Source of the DNA: Thiosulfativibrio zosterae | GTDB lineage: Bacteria > Pseudomonadota > Gammaproteobacteria > Thiomicrospirales > Thiomicrospiraceae | Direction of reading: 5' to 3' | Assembly (NCBI RefSeq): GCF_011398155.1 | Contig: NZ_AP021888.1 | Span: forward strand, 2,578,001-2,642,000 | Length of the DNA stretch: 64,000 nucleotides | Shown here: in pieces, positions 18,101 through 26,228 of the stretch | How positions within the stretch are numbered: the stretch's first letter is position 1 | How the letters are laid out: the number at the start of each line of letters is the position of its first letter | Position numbers and translations under genes: made by a program | The notes under the pieces: model-generated | What the model saw: the letters and a program-made list of their open reading frames with translations, nothing else | What the model was told of the DNA's origin: nothing | Database searches by the model: none

Positions 18101-19202
18101 CTTGCCATTCCCAGGTACCTGATTGCGTGGCTTCAATAAAAGACTGCACCCTTTCAGACTCTTGTTTGGCTTTTTGCGCGGTTTTTTTCAATTTAAAAGA
18201 CAACCAGCCACTGAGCACCAGCAAAACCAGCACCAAAATCGCCGCTGCCAAGGCCGCCTTAATTTCCAAAGCATACACCTGCCAAAAAGCTTTTAAGCTA
18301 AACTCGGGTTTCACATCAAACGGATATAAATGTAATTCTCTTAAAAGGGTTTCAAACGACAAATAATCCAAAGCCGGCACAAACCCTGCAATGCCGGCGG
18401 CTTTGGCGGCTGGGTCACTGGCTTTTAAATTAAACAAGGCAACCGATAAGGCTTTGATATCTTTATCCGACACATGAGATAAGGCAAAAAATGGCCATTC
18501 GGGGAAAAGGTCGGTAGAGAGTAAAAAAGGAAAACTGCCCAATTTTTTTTGATTGAGCACTGTGATGTCCGCAGGCGTTAGCTGCCCTTGCTTAAACCAA
18601 CTTTCTAAAATACCGGTGCGCACAAATCCTGCTTTGGCCACGCCTTCTAGGACTGCACGCACCACATCATCGTTATTGCCCACCGTTATAAAAGAGATGG
18701 CTTCTTTGTTAACACCTTGATGAAAAAGCTCATATAAAGGGATTCGATAAGCACCGGTATTTGAAAAACCAGGCACTGCCACGGTTTGTTTTTCTAACTG
18801 CTTTAGCGTTTTTAACCCAGCATCTGCACGCGTAAAAATAACGCCCCCTAAGCTAGAAACCGCTTGTCCGTGATGCAAGGTTTGCACCGTGGCGATTGCA
18901 CCGCCTAAACTATTTTCGTAGCGAATAATTTGATACAGACTGGGGTTAGTAAATAAGAGGTCAAATTGGTTTTTGTGAATCGACTCACGCAATTCTTTGG
19001 CGGGTAAAACTTGATAATTGATGTGGATGCCTGGCAAAGCAGCATTTAAATAGTCCACCAAAGGACCATATTTTTGATGCATACTGGCTTCGTCTAAATG
19101 GGCGTAAATACCCAAATTAAGCGTGCGTTCGGCAACACTTAACGAGCTTATGCCCATTAATGCCAGTAACAAACCAATTTGCATCAACCTCTTTAAATAC
19201 AA
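15105..19202 (-). CDS. Multi-domain c-di-GMP protein: PhnD-like sensor, PAS, GAF, PAS, GGDEF, EAL, CZB
   Basis: The 1365-aa protein has a signal/TM start, a PhnD-like periplasmic binding domain (about 25-290: LNLGIYAHLDEASMHQKYGP, VPGFSNTGAYRIPLYELF), a TM helix at about 312-336, PAS (about 350-475), GAF (about 480-640), PAS (about 650-765), GGDEF with intact GGDEF (about 853-857), EAL with intact FEALIRW, DDFGVGYASL and AEGVETPEH, and a C-terminal CZB zinc-binding domain (MIEHRIWVDQLQKWVLE, CRFGEWFSL, HLQHLEIHAKAN). Both cyclase and phosphodiesterase motifs are complete. The start is TTG at 19202, preceded by AGGAG overlapping the stop of the upstream lipoprotein gene; 1 bp separates them. 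It probably couples a periplasmic ligand and cytosolic zinc/redox state to c-di-GMP level. Confidence 0.92.
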   Translation of the reverse strand: MYLKRLMQIGLLLALMGISSLSVAERTLNLGIYAHLDEASMHQKYGPLVDYLNAALPGIHINYQVLPAKELRESIHKNQFDLLFTNPSLYQIIRYENSLGGAIATVQTLHHGQAVSSLGGVIFTRADAGLKTLKQLEKQTVAVPGFSNTGAYRIPLYELFHQGVNKEAISFITVGNNDDVVRAVLEGVAKAGFVRTGILESWFKQGQLTPADITVLNQKKLGSFPFLLSTDLFPEWPFFALSHVSDKDIKALSVALFNLKASDPAAKAAGIAGFVPALDYLSFETLLRELHLYPFDVKPEFSLKAFWQVYALEIKAALAAAILVLVLLVLSGWLSFKLKKTAQKAKQESERVQSFIEATQSGTWEWQVETGEVCFNYYWAASLGYELTELKPHVETFFELIHPDDLPRVQQALTEHFSGAKNIMDIEVRLRHKDGSWRWMLDRGQVLVWNEQHQPLVMSGTHTDITQSKQQQMALQRKADRDAVFLELPYWLEKHNEAEFLQAMLDRLEDLTQSGASFIHGYEEATDTIHLLSWSRRTLQTYCHMDKMSMHYPLKDAGIWADCVRQKRAIMVNDYESAHSDHKKGFPEGHAQLERFLTVPVFDKSQVVMLLGVANKPEPYNAEDVEDVQLLGNEVYRLLQISRNQQKLQQAANVFKFSQEGIVMTDASVNIVEMNATYLKMCGYRREELLGQNPRILSSGRQDAIFYAQMWKEIFDEGFWKGEIWNRHKSGAVYPQLAHISAVKNAEGHVTHYIGLFSDISTQKNQQAALEKIAHYDALTQLPNRTLLTDRLEQAMARAKRNGKMLAVGFMDLDGFKEVNDTYGHEAGDYLLVALSKRFQKLLRAEDTIARLGGDEFVLVIVDLVRAEQVKGLLQRILEETLVAVHYEGAQLQVSVSIGISFYAPETDSHLTFDMLNDLDADQLIRQADQAMYRAKNLGKNQVVVFQDHFSNVINEGNLSKEVSAALDNHEFCLYYQPKVNLRKGKIDSFEALIRWQHPRKGFLTPQHFLEGITSPEVKIKMSFWVIRSVLKQMLVWQKFSNSSSDFADVLLQKMVQDPRDFSISVFADMRVSVNVDAVTLEHPEFVSHLKVLLDEFPQIHPSFLTLEILESSALQDIKQISSVIMATRALGVNFAIDDFGVGYASLHYLRDLPVHELKVDQTFISTLLEQSQSLSILEAILGMSEAFAHQVIAEGVETPEHCKILQQLGYELVQGYAISRPMPAEAVVEWIETWEPDPSWANNSPLSRAGRSLLIAMIEHRIWVDQLQKWVLEASSKLPELNAVHCRFGEWFSLQSPKLLDKKINRQLLNDIHLQHLEIHAKANQLVEMVRQKDSEKVQTHLSELLVMRDNILAALEAVAIKLP

Positions 19203-19203
19203 T

Positions 19204-20181
19204 TTAGGCTCCTGCCGGCACGGGCAAATAATCCGTTAAAATTAAGTTTTCTAGGTTATCCGCTTGGGGGATGAGTTTTTCTTCGGTCATTAAAATATTA
19301 ATTTCAGCAATGCGTGTTCTAAACCCAGAGCGCTCCGCAAGCAACTCATAATTTCGCAAAATACTGGGCAAAATAATGCCTGCCAGCCCTTGTTTGGCTT
19401 GGTTGTAGGTAATTTCTTGGTGGCTGGCAATGCGATACAAATAGTTATCGGGGTTAATGCGCATGGCTTCGATGATTTTAAAATGGGTTTTGATCAGTTC
19501 ACGCAGCGTGAGTTCAAATTGAGGCAAACGATCGGCTCTAACCGCTAGGGTATCGGTAATGGTATCTGGAAATTGCCGACTGTTAATCCACTCTTTAGCC
19601 CCCGCGGCTTTTAATTTAGACGCATGGGGTTCATATGTAATGGCGGCATCTAACTCGCCGCCCAGCCAAGAGTTTAGTTGATAACTCGGCGCCAAACGCA
19701 CCCCAAATACATCCTTAGGCGTTAACCCCTGGCGTTCTAAAGCCAAATAAAACAACAAGGTGCCAACCGCAGACGGCTCATAAGCCACCGTATTACCCGC
19801 TTTAATCGGCCCACCCGTTTTGGTGAGCACCTGGTCTGCACCCGCCGAAATATCAAACAACATGACGATGACCAGAGGAATTCCCTGACTTCTGGCCAAT
19901 AAAACTTCATCGACCGTAAAAGTACCGCCATCAATTTCACCGGTGCTTAAAAGTGCCAAGTTTTCAGCATTACCCTGCGTTTTCACCAGCTTGACTTTAT
20001 TGGGGAGTTCGCCACTTTCTTCGGCTAAATACAGCGACTCATAACCCACCCAAGGATGAATCCCGATTCTTAAAGCGCCAGTTTTCTCACAACTGCTTAA
20101 TAAAGGAACGCTGGATAAGGCAGATAATGCAAAAAGATTTTTAGTAAACTGGCGTCGAGTCAGCATTAAACAATCGCTCAT
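19204..20181 (-). CDS. NMT1/SsuA-like substrate-binding lipoprotein, partner of GGDEF/EAL sensor
   Basis: The 325-aa protein has a signal peptide ending in a lipobox-like LLSSC and the periplasmic binding fold of the nitrate/sulfonate/taurine/thiamine-precursor type (LRIGIHPWVGYESLYLAEES, YEPSAVGTLLFYLALERQGL, ELDAAITYEPHASKLKAAG). No permease or ATPase gene is nearby. Its stop codon is 1 bp from the start of the 1365-aa GGDEF/EAL protein, so the two are surely co-translated. It is more likely a sensory co-receptor than a transporter component. The ligand cannot be told from sequence. Confidence 0.85.
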   Translation of the reverse strand: MSDCLMLTRRQFTKNLFALSALSSVPLLSSCEKTGALRIGIHPWVGYESLYLAEESGELPNKVKLVKTQGNAENLALLSTGEIDGGTFTVDEVLLARSQGIPLVIVMLFDISAGADQVLTKTGGPIKAGNTVAYEPSAVGTLLFYLALERQGLTPKDVFGVRLAPSYQLNSWLGGELDAAITYEPHASKLKAAGAKEWINSRQFPDTITDTLAVRADRLPQFELTLRELIKTHFKIIEAMRINPDNYLYRIASHQEITYNQAKQGLAGIILPSILRNYELLAERSGFRTRIAEINILMTEEKLIPQADNLENLILTDYLPVPAGA

Positions 20182-20315
20182 TGAAATTAAGTCGTTATAT
20201 CATAACGCAATTTTTTTAGAATTAGACCAATTTGCGCACCCTAAGGGTCAAAAATTAAGGCTTTTGGGAGCTAAACTTTTAAGATAAACCACCACTCAAC
20301 AAGGAAAAACTAAAC

Positions 20316-20522
20316 ATGTTAAGTGTATTAATTGTGGGGATGTTGCTGTTATTTGCAGGACTGGGCGCCTTATGGTTCGGCTTTTTTTATTTGCGTAAAC
20401 GCCCAGGTTTTGAGCACTGGAATTCTCGTGAAGCCAATCGGTTAATGCTTAAAACCACCCTTATTGCGTATTTTTTAGGCGTAGTGACCATTATTTTTAT
20501 GATGAATCAAGCGGTTGCTTAG
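20316..20522 (+). CDS. Small two-span membrane protein
   Basis: The 68-aa protein has TM helices at about 3-26 (LSVLIVGMLLLFAGLGALWF) and about 47-66 (TLIAYFLGVVTIIFMMNQ) and a basic loop YLRKRPGFEHWNSREANR. A good RBS (AAGGAAAA) precedes the ATG. It is divergent from the lipoprotein gene, 134 bp away. No family recognised; many proteobacteria have similar short conserved membrane proteins. Confidence 0.7.
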   Translation: MLSVLIVGMLLLFAGLGALWFGFFYLRKRPGFEHWNSREANRLMLKTTLIAYFLGVVTIIFMMNQAVA

Positions 20523-20599
20523 CGTAGAATAAAATTTCTGAGCTTTGACTTTTGCACAGTTGCTGAGTTATATCAATTTTTTACCGATGGAAGCCAAAT

Positions 20600-23434
20600 T
20601 TGACGAATCCAGCCCTAAGCCAATTTTTGAACCATCTTGCCCCCTTGCCCAGCGCAATGGTATTGGTTGATTTCAATACGGGTAATTTAGTCTTTTTGAA
20701 TCAAGCGGCTGAACGCTTATTTGGTTACACCACTGAGCAAGTGGTCGGAAAATCTCAACAAATCCTCCATCCGCCCATCATGAACCAGGCAGATAAAGAT
20801 ACCTTTATCAAACATCGCCAACAACTCGAAAAACAAGGTCAAGTTGAAGGCATGGAAAACATTGCTTTACATGCCGATGGCAGCCACACCCATGTTGAAA
20901 TCAATGTCAATATTTTAGAAATTGCCCATCAAAAACTCATGGTGGGGGTTTTTACCCCAATAGAAAAGCGCGTGCAAGCCATGCGTGAACTGCGTCAACA
21001 CAAAGACGAGCTGCAGGCTATTTTTAACAATTCGCAAGTTGGCATTTTTAATGTTGACCAAAATCGCATCATTACCCGAGTCAATCAACGCTTTTTAACC
21101 ATTTTTGGTTACGACTTAGAAGCTGAAGTCCTGGGGCGATCGGTTGAAGTCATTCATGAAAGTCACAAAAGCTATTTAAAGTTTGGACTGGCGTATTTTT
21201 CGCAATTACCGCAAAAAAATGCGCTCCACATTGAATACCCCATGCGCAAAAAGTCTGGCAAACTGATTTGGTGTCGTATCAGCGGTAAAGCCATTCATGC
21301 AGACGCTAACAGCATCGCCGAAGGTGCTACTTGGGTCATTGACGACATCAGCGACCGCAAAGCCACCGAACACGCTTTGGAATTGGAGCGCAACCTATTT
21401 ACCGGTGGCCCCACCACCATTTTACAATGGCAACCGGTGGAAGGCTGGCCGGTAGTCTATGCCTCTAAAAATGTCACTCAAAACCTGGGCTATACCCAAG
21501 AAGATTTGCGCGCGCCCGATTTTAGGTTTTCTGAGCTGATTCATGATTTAGATGCTGAACGCGTCGGCAAAGAAGTCAGTCAGTATTTGGCCGAACAGCG
21601 AGATCATTTTGAACAGTATTACCGCATCAAAACCAAGAGCGGGAGTTATCGCAGTTTTTACGACTATACCCAGGTGGAATACAATGAGCTCGGTGAGCCC
21701 ATCAATATTTATGGCTATCTGATTGATATGACCGCCTACCTCAATGCCCAAGAAATGAACCAACTGTTGTTGGCACATTCTACCGAAGGCATTATGGGCA
21801 TAGACAGCAGAGGGCACACCAGTTTTGTTAACCCCGCCGCTTTGAAAATGTTGGGTTACGAACAAGACGAACTTATTGACAAAGCCAATCATGAGTTAAT
21901 TCACCACTCAGACGGAGATGGCAACCACATTCACGCACAAGACTGCCGTATGTCTTTACCCCTTAAGACAGGCGAAAACTATCATGTCACAGACGAAGTG
22001 TTATGGCGAAAAGATGGCTCATCCTTTGCCATAGAGTATTGGAGCACGCCCATGCTCAAAAACAGTGAAATCATTGGCTCGGTGGTGACTTTTCACGATA
22101 TTTCAAAGCGCTTAGAACAAGAAAACAAAATCAAACACCTTGCCTATCATGACCCTTTAACAGGCCTGCCCAATCGCCGCCAACTGATGCGCAATCTGCA
22201 CGCAGAAATACAAGACGAAAACAACTTGGCGCAACGCGCTTCATTAATGTTACTCGACATAGACCACTTTAAAGAAGTCAATGATAGCCTAGGCCACCCC
22301 ATTGGCGATGAATTGCTAAAAGGCATCGTTGGGCGCATTCAAAATATTATTCGCCCAGCCGACACCTTTGCACGCATTGGCGGGGATGAGTTCGCCATTT
22401 TAATCCCCCATGACCTGGGTGGCATCAATGCGCTTAAGATTGCCGAGCGCATTATTGAAACCTTTAAAACCCCTTTCAAAATTAAAAATCATCACATTAA
22501 ATCCAACACCAGCATAGGCATTACCCTGTGCAATAGTGGGTTAAAAATTGACAACATTATTTCGCAAGCCGACATAGCGCTCTACGAAGCCAAAAACCAA
22601 GGGCGTGGCAACTTTGTGTTTTATGAATTGTCGATGATTGACAAGGTTAATGACGATCTCAAGCTGTTTAATGGCTTAACGCAGGCTTTAAATAAACAAG
22701 AATTTAGCCTGCATTACCAACTGAAATTTGATGCCAAAAATCAGCAGATAGATGGCGCAGAAATGTTGCTACGCTGGCATCCAAAAGATGAAAGCCTGAT
22801 CAAATTCAGTCGTCCAGATATTTTTATACCCATGAGTGAAAAACGCAACTACCTGCAAACCATTGGACTTTGGCAATTAGAACAATTGGCCAAAGACATA
22901 CCGCTACTCAAAGCGGCGGGGTTAAAAGGGCGTATTTCCATCAATCTCTCGGGTTGCCAGCTGTCAAATGTGCACAAATTTGAACGCTTTATTGAGGTGG
23001 TTTTACAACTCAACATGGCCTTAACCGACCTAGAATTCGAAATCACCGAAACCGCCTATGCCAATCTGAGCGACACCATTAAAGACGCTTTAAGCAAACT
23101 GCAAAACCAAGGGCTCAGCATTGCGATTGACGACTTTGGCACAGGTTATTCGTCACTGGTGGCGCTCAGAGAACTGCACAGCAATATCCTCAAAATTGAC
23201 AAACAATTTGTCGATGACCTAGACACCAGTGAAGATGATGAAGCGATTGTCAGTGCCATTATCTATATGGCACACGCCCTTGGCAAAGCCGTGGTGGCAG
23301 AAGGTGTCGAAACCGAACAACAAATGCTAAAACTGCAAACTCTAGGCTGCGACATCTATCAAGGCTATTACTTTGCACGCCCACAAAGCTGTCAAGATAC
23401 CTGTCGCCACCTTCAATCCCTAACCCAAAAATAA
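20600..23434 (+). CDS. Multi-PAS GGDEF-EAL c-di-GMP protein
   Basis: The 944-aa cytosolic protein has four PAS regions (roughly 10-130, 135-255, 260-385 and 385-510), GGDEF at 594-598 with intact RIGGDEF, and an EAL domain (about 680-935). The EAL signature reads EMLLRW (Ala to Met, Glu kept); the downstream motifs FEITETAYANLSD, IAIDDFGTGYSSL, LKIDKQFVDD and AEGVETEQQ are intact, so phosphodiesterase activity remains possible. There is no TM segment. The start is TTG at 20600; no in-frame ATG precedes the first PAS domain. The PAS domains may sense redox or a small ligand. Confidence 0.93.
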   Translation: MTNPALSQFLNHLAPLPSAMVLVDFNTGNLVFLNQAAERLFGYTTEQVVGKSQQILHPPIMNQADKDTFIKHRQQLEKQGQVEGMENIALHADGSHTHVEINVNILEIAHQKLMVGVFTPIEKRVQAMRELRQHKDELQAIFNNSQVGIFNVDQNRIITRVNQRFLTIFGYDLEAEVLGRSVEVIHESHKSYLKFGLAYFSQLPQKNALHIEYPMRKKSGKLIWCRISGKAIHADANSIAEGATWVIDDISDRKATEHALELERNLFTGGPTTILQWQPVEGWPVVYASKNVTQNLGYTQEDLRAPDFRFSELIHDLDAERVGKEVSQYLAEQRDHFEQYYRIKTKSGSYRSFYDYTQVEYNELGEPINIYGYLIDMTAYLNAQEMNQLLLAHSTEGIMGIDSRGHTSFVNPAALKMLGYEQDELIDKANHELIHHSDGDGNHIHAQDCRMSLPLKTGENYHVTDEVLWRKDGSSFAIEYWSTPMLKNSEIIGSVVTFHDISKRLEQENKIKHLAYHDPLTGLPNRRQLMRNLHAEIQDENNLAQRASLMLLDIDHFKEVNDSLGHPIGDELLKGIVGRIQNIIRPADTFARIGGDEFAILIPHDLGGINALKIAERIIETFKTPFKIKNHHIKSNTSIGITLCNSGLKIDNIISQADIALYEAKNQGRGNFVFYELSMIDKVNDDLKLFNGLTQALNKQEFSLHYQLKFDAKNQQIDGAEMLLRWHPKDESLIKFSRPDIFIPMSEKRNYLQTIGLWQLEQLAKDIPLLKAAGLKGRISINLSGCQLSNVHKFERFIEVVLQLNMALTDLEFEITETAYANLSDTIKDALSKLQNQGLSIAIDDFGTGYSSLVALRELHSNILKIDKQFVDDLDTSEDDEAIVSAIIYMAHALGKAVVAEGVETEQQMLKLQTLGCDIYQGYYFARPQSCQDTCRHLQSLTQK

Positions 23435-23443
23435 GGCGCTCTC

Positions 23444-23920
23444 ATGCCAACAAATCCCACAGAATATGAAACGGCAATGCTGAATGCGTTTGTGCAAAAA
23501 CTAGACAAGCTCAGTTATTATCAAAACGCCTATCAAACCATGAACTTAACCGGTTCTGGACAGCCGCAACTCAAATGGTTTTGGAGTTGGTGGGGCTTTG
23601 GTGGCGGCTTTGCTTTTTTACTGTATCGCAAAGCCTATTTAGAAGCATTGGTTGCGTTTATTCTGGGGATTTTGGTCAATGTCATCCCGTTTGGCGGGCT
23701 GATATTGATGATCGTCATGGGCGGTACTTCACCATATTTTGTGGTAAAACGCTATGCCACTTTAAAAGCAGAAATTGAACGCAGTCATGCCGACCCAGAC
23801 GCCAGAATACAAGCCATGCAAGCCGTGGGAGGCTTTCATACTTGGGTCATTTGGGTCACCGCCATTTTCTATGGTTTAGTGTTGTTAGGCATCTTGTCGA
23901 TGTTATCGATGATTTCTTAA
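23444..23920 (+). CDS. DUF2628-like small membrane protein
   Basis: The 158-aa protein has hydrophobic segments around 45-100 (FWSWWGFGGGFAFLLYRKAY, LEALVAFILGILVNVIPFGG) and at 133-155, with a conserved-looking YRKAYLEALV segment as in DUF2628 proteins, whose function is unknown. It begins 9 bp after the GGDEF-EAL gene on the same strand and is probably co-transcribed. Confidence 0.7.
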   Translation: MPTNPTEYETAMLNAFVQKLDKLSYYQNAYQTMNLTGSGQPQLKWFWSWWGFGGGFAFLLYRKAYLEALVAFILGILVNVIPFGGLILMIVMGGTSPYFVVKRYATLKAEIERSHADPDARIQAMQAVGGFHTWVIWVTAIFYGLVLLGILSMLSMIS

Positions 23921-23972
23921 AACTGCCAACAAGCCCTTAAACCCCATCAACAACCTTGAGATTGAAAGCCTC

Positions 23973-23996
23973 TTGGTATATATTATTGGTATATAC
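23973..23996. promoter_or_regulatory. Probable vapBC operator/promoter repeat
   Basis: TTGGTATATA occurs twice (23973-23982 and 23986-23995), creating both a direct repeat and an inverted GTATATA...TATATAC pair with a 7-bp spacer. It sits 34 bp upstream of the vapB ATG. The spacing and symmetry fit autoregulation by a VapBC complex. Confidence 0.55.
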
Positions 23997-24029
23997 TTTT
24001 ATCGTTAGCCATTGAGGAAGGTGATTATC

Positions 24030-24272
24030 ATGATTAATGCAACCGTTTTTGAAAATAATAAAACCCAAGCCGTTCGCTTACCTGTTGCCGTGCGCTTTCC
24101 CAGCTCCGTTAAAAAAGTGGTTGTGCGCGCAGTTGGTAAAGAACGCGTGATTTGCCCACTTGAAAACACTTGGGATAGTTTCTTTTTAAATCCAGAAACC
24201 GCTGTTTCAGATGATTTTTTGAATGAGCGTGCCCAACAAACCGAAAGCCCAAGAGAAGCTTTTGATGATTAA
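24030..24272 (+). CDS. vapB: VapB/VagC-type antitoxin
   Basis: The 80-aa AbrB/SpoVT-fold antitoxin reads MINATVFENNKTQAVRLP and ends with a toxin-binding tail (DDFLNERAQQTESPREAFDD). The ATG at 24030 follows GAGGAAGG at good spacing; the upstream in-frame TTG at 24012 overlaps that RBS and is rejected. It overlaps vapC by 8 bp. Confidence 0.9.
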   Translation: MINATVFENNKTQAVRLPVAVRFPSSVKKVVVRAVGKERVICPLENTWDSFFLNPETAVSDDFLNERAQQTESPREAFDD

Positions 24273-24666
24273 ATATTTATTGGACACCAACATATGTATT
24301 TATGTCATCAAACGCCGACCCATAGAAGTTTTACAAAAATTTAATGAGGCGGCAGGTCATATCGCCATTTCCTCTATTACACTTGCTGAACTCTTGCATG
24401 GCGTTGAAAAAAGCCAACATCTTGCCAAAAACCTCAAAGCAGTTGAAGATTTTTGCAGTCGATTAGATGTGCTCAACTATGACGACAAAGCTGCTTCGCA
24501 TTATGGTGAGATTCGGGCAGATTTAGAGAAAAAAGGCAAACCGATTGGTGTTAATGATTTGCATATAGCTGGTCATGCCAGAAGTATGGGTGCAATTCTT
24601 GTGAGTAATAACCTAAAAGAGTTTGAGCGAGTTGAAGGCTTACGGCTTCAAAACTGGATTGACTAA
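24265..24666 (+). CDS. vapC: VapC PIN-domain ribonuclease toxin
   Basis: The 133-aa PIN domain starts MIKYLLDTNICIYVIKRRP with the first catalytic Asp at residue 7, then ITLAELLHGVEKS (Glu) and GVNDLHIAGHARSMGAILVS (Asp), so the acidic metal-binding cluster is intact. VapC toxins cleave tRNA or rRNA. Translation should start at the ATG overlapping the vapB stop. A REP pair begins 30 bp after the stop. Confidence 0.93.
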   Translation: MIKYLLDTNICIYVIKRRPIEVLQKFNEAAGHIAISSITLAELLHGVEKSQHLAKNLKAVEDFCSRLDVLNYDDKAASHYGEIRADLEKKGKPIGVNDLHIAGHARSMGAILVSNNLKEFERVEGLRLQNWID

Positions 24667-24696
24667 AACTATTCACCCTACTGTTGTGCAAGATTA

Positions 24697-24800
24697 GGGG
24701 CGAAGGCTTTAGCCTTCTTTTTCCAAACGCACAACCCGAGCAGGCTAAAGCCTGCGCACCATAGTTTGGCAAGTTCGGGGCGAAGGCTTTAGCCTTCTTT
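24697..24800. repeat. REP elements upstream of the RAYT gene
   Basis: Three palindromes alternate: GGGGCGAAGGCTTTAGCCTT (24697), GCAGGCTAAAGCCTGCGC (about 24740) and GGGGCGAAGGCTTTAGCCTT (24777). They have GGGGC heads and A/T-rich linkers (CCAAACGC..., AGTTTGGCAAGTT). Together with the downstream array they flank the transposase gene on both sides. Confidence 0.9.
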
Positions 24801-24830
24801 GTTTTGTTCAGTTTATCAAGAGCCAGCAAT

Positions 24831-25352
24831 ATGCGAAAAAGTTTAGTGCACTTCAGTGAATTGGAATCTTTTCAGTTTGTTACTTTCCGTACCCAAGCCA
24901 GCATCGAAGATTATCAAGAGCGTTTGCATTTAAGCCCAAATTTGAGCAGCTCTCAAAAACAAACGCTCATTGATGATTATTGTGATCAATCTCTTTTAGG
25001 TCGTTATTTGAATGGTGATGTACTAGAACAATTAATGCAGTCCGTAAAGTCGCTAGAACCTGATTATTATCATTTAATTGCCGTCAGTATTATGCCAAAT
25101 CATGTTCATATACTTTTTCAGCAAAAACAAACGACTACCCAAATAATGCATAAATTAAAAGGTAGTAGCACTTTAATGATTAATAAAATGCTAAAACAGC
25201 AGGGACATTTTTGGGAAAAGAGTTATTTTGATAAAGCCATTCGCAACCAAAAACACTTTGATATTACTTACGAATACATTAAAAACAATGCCATCAAAGC
25301 GGGGCTAACCGATGCACACCAAAGATTTTGGGGTATTTATGAAGCAGGCTAA
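24831..25352 (+). CDS. REP-associated tyrosine transposase (RAYT, Y1 HUH family)
   Basis: The 173-aa IS200-like transposase domain has the HUH motif H91-V-H93 in MPNHVHILF and the probable catalytic Tyr149 in YEYIKNNAIKAGL, plus KLKGSSTLMINK and GHFWEKSYFDKAIRN, which are typical RAYT segments. Both catalytic elements are intact. RAYTs act on REP palindromes and are thought to spread them. The chosen ATG at 24831 replaces an upstream TTG. The last codons and the stop (Glu-Ala-Gly-stop) lie inside the first downstream REP palindrome. Confidence 0.93.
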   Translation: MRKSLVHFSELESFQFVTFRTQASIEDYQERLHLSPNLSSSQKQTLIDDYCDQSLLGRYLNGDVLEQLMQSVKSLEPDYYHLIAVSIMPNHVHILFQQKQTTTQIMHKLKGSSTLMINKMLKQQGHFWEKSYFDKAIRNQKHFDITYEYIKNNAIKAGLTDAHQRFWGIYEAG

Positions 25353-25607
25353 AGCCTGCGCCCCACAGTTTGGCAAGTTTCGGGGCGAAGGCTTTAGCCT
25401 TCTTTTACCAAACGCTTAACCCCAGCAGGCTAAAGCCTGCGCCCCACAGTTTGGCAAATTTCGGGGCGAAGGCTTTAGCCTTCTTTTACCAAACGCACAA
25501 CCTCAGCAGGCTAAAGCCTGCGCCCCACAGTTTGGCAAGTTTCGGGGCGAAGGCTTTAGCCTTCTTTTACCAAACGCATAACCCCAGCAGGCTAAAGCCT
25601 GCGCCCC
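25344..25607. repeat. REP tandem array downstream of RAYT
   Basis: Four GCAGGCTAAAGCCTGCGCCC elements start at 25344, 25425, 25506 and 25587, an exact 81-bp period, each separated by a GGGGCGAAGGCTTTAGCCTT element. The linkers (CACAGTTTGGCAAGTTT and TTTTACCAAACGC...) are also repeated, so whole 81-bp units were duplicated. A 126-codon open frame across it is a repeat artefact. Confidence 0.92.
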
Positions 25608-25625
25608 ACAGCTTTGCATTAACCT

Positions 25626-26228
25626 TTATTGTGCTGCTTGCTGAGCAATGCCCGCGGCCATTTCGTCAAAGCTTTTTTGGGCTTGAAACTGCTGCCATAA
25701 GGCTTGGTCATTTTTCATCGAGGTTTTCACGGCATTTTCGGCAATTTTAGCGGTTGAAGCCGCATCAAATCCTACCAAAGCATACAATTTTCCATCTGGG
25801 CCAGTACGGGTTTTATAAATTTTAGACCCCGTCAGGGTTTGATTGGCAATGGTTTTAATCGTTGAGCTGGCGGCGGCATCGACGGTTTCAGTGTCTGCAA
25901 CACCAGTGGTACCCAAGTATTGTTTGACCATTTTTTGCACTTGCACCTGCATTTGTTCCGCCAAACGCCCACGCGCATCTGTGGCGGCCATATCTTTCAT
26001 ATAGCTTAACCCTGCCTTAGAAGGTTCGGCAATGCCCACGGCACTGACTTCAATACCTGGCACAGGTTCGTCACAAATCCATCCCGGCGCGGCTTCTTTA
26101 GAATTTGGGAACACGCAATCAAAGACTGGTGTTGCCGCTGCTGCCTCGTCTTCTTGCTTGGGGGTTTCACTACAGCCCCATAAAAATACGGTGGCAGACA
26201 AGGCAGAAATTAAAGCTAATTTTTTCAT
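25626..26228 (-). CDS. LPP20-like lipoprotein
   Basis: The 200-aa protein has a lipoprotein signal MKKLALISALSATVFLWGC. It then has GWICDEPVPGIEVSAVGIAE, AATDARGRLAEQMQVQVQKM and GKLYALVGFD, the pattern of LPP20-family lipoproteins, which are envelope proteins of unknown function. It ends in an Ala/Gln-rich helix. It stands alone, ends next to the REP array, and is divergent from the hybrid kinase over a 412-bp gap. Confidence 0.85.
   Translation of the reverse strand: MKKLALISALSATVFLWGCSETPKQEDEAAAATPVFDCVFPNSKEAAPGWICDEPVPGIEVSAVGIAEPSKAGLSYMKDMAATDARGRLAEQMQVQVQKMVKQYLGTTGVADTETVDAAASSTIKTIANQTLTGSKIYKTRTGPDGKLYALVGFDAASTAKIAENAVKTSMKNDQALWQQFQAQKSFDEMAAGIAQQAAQ

Noticed and set aside
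25370-25750. 126-codon open frame with three similar GAKALAFFYQT repeats
   Set aside because: It is a translation of the REP tandem array and runs antisense into the LPP20 lipoprotein gene; repeats follow the 81-bp DNA period, so it is not a protein repeat family.
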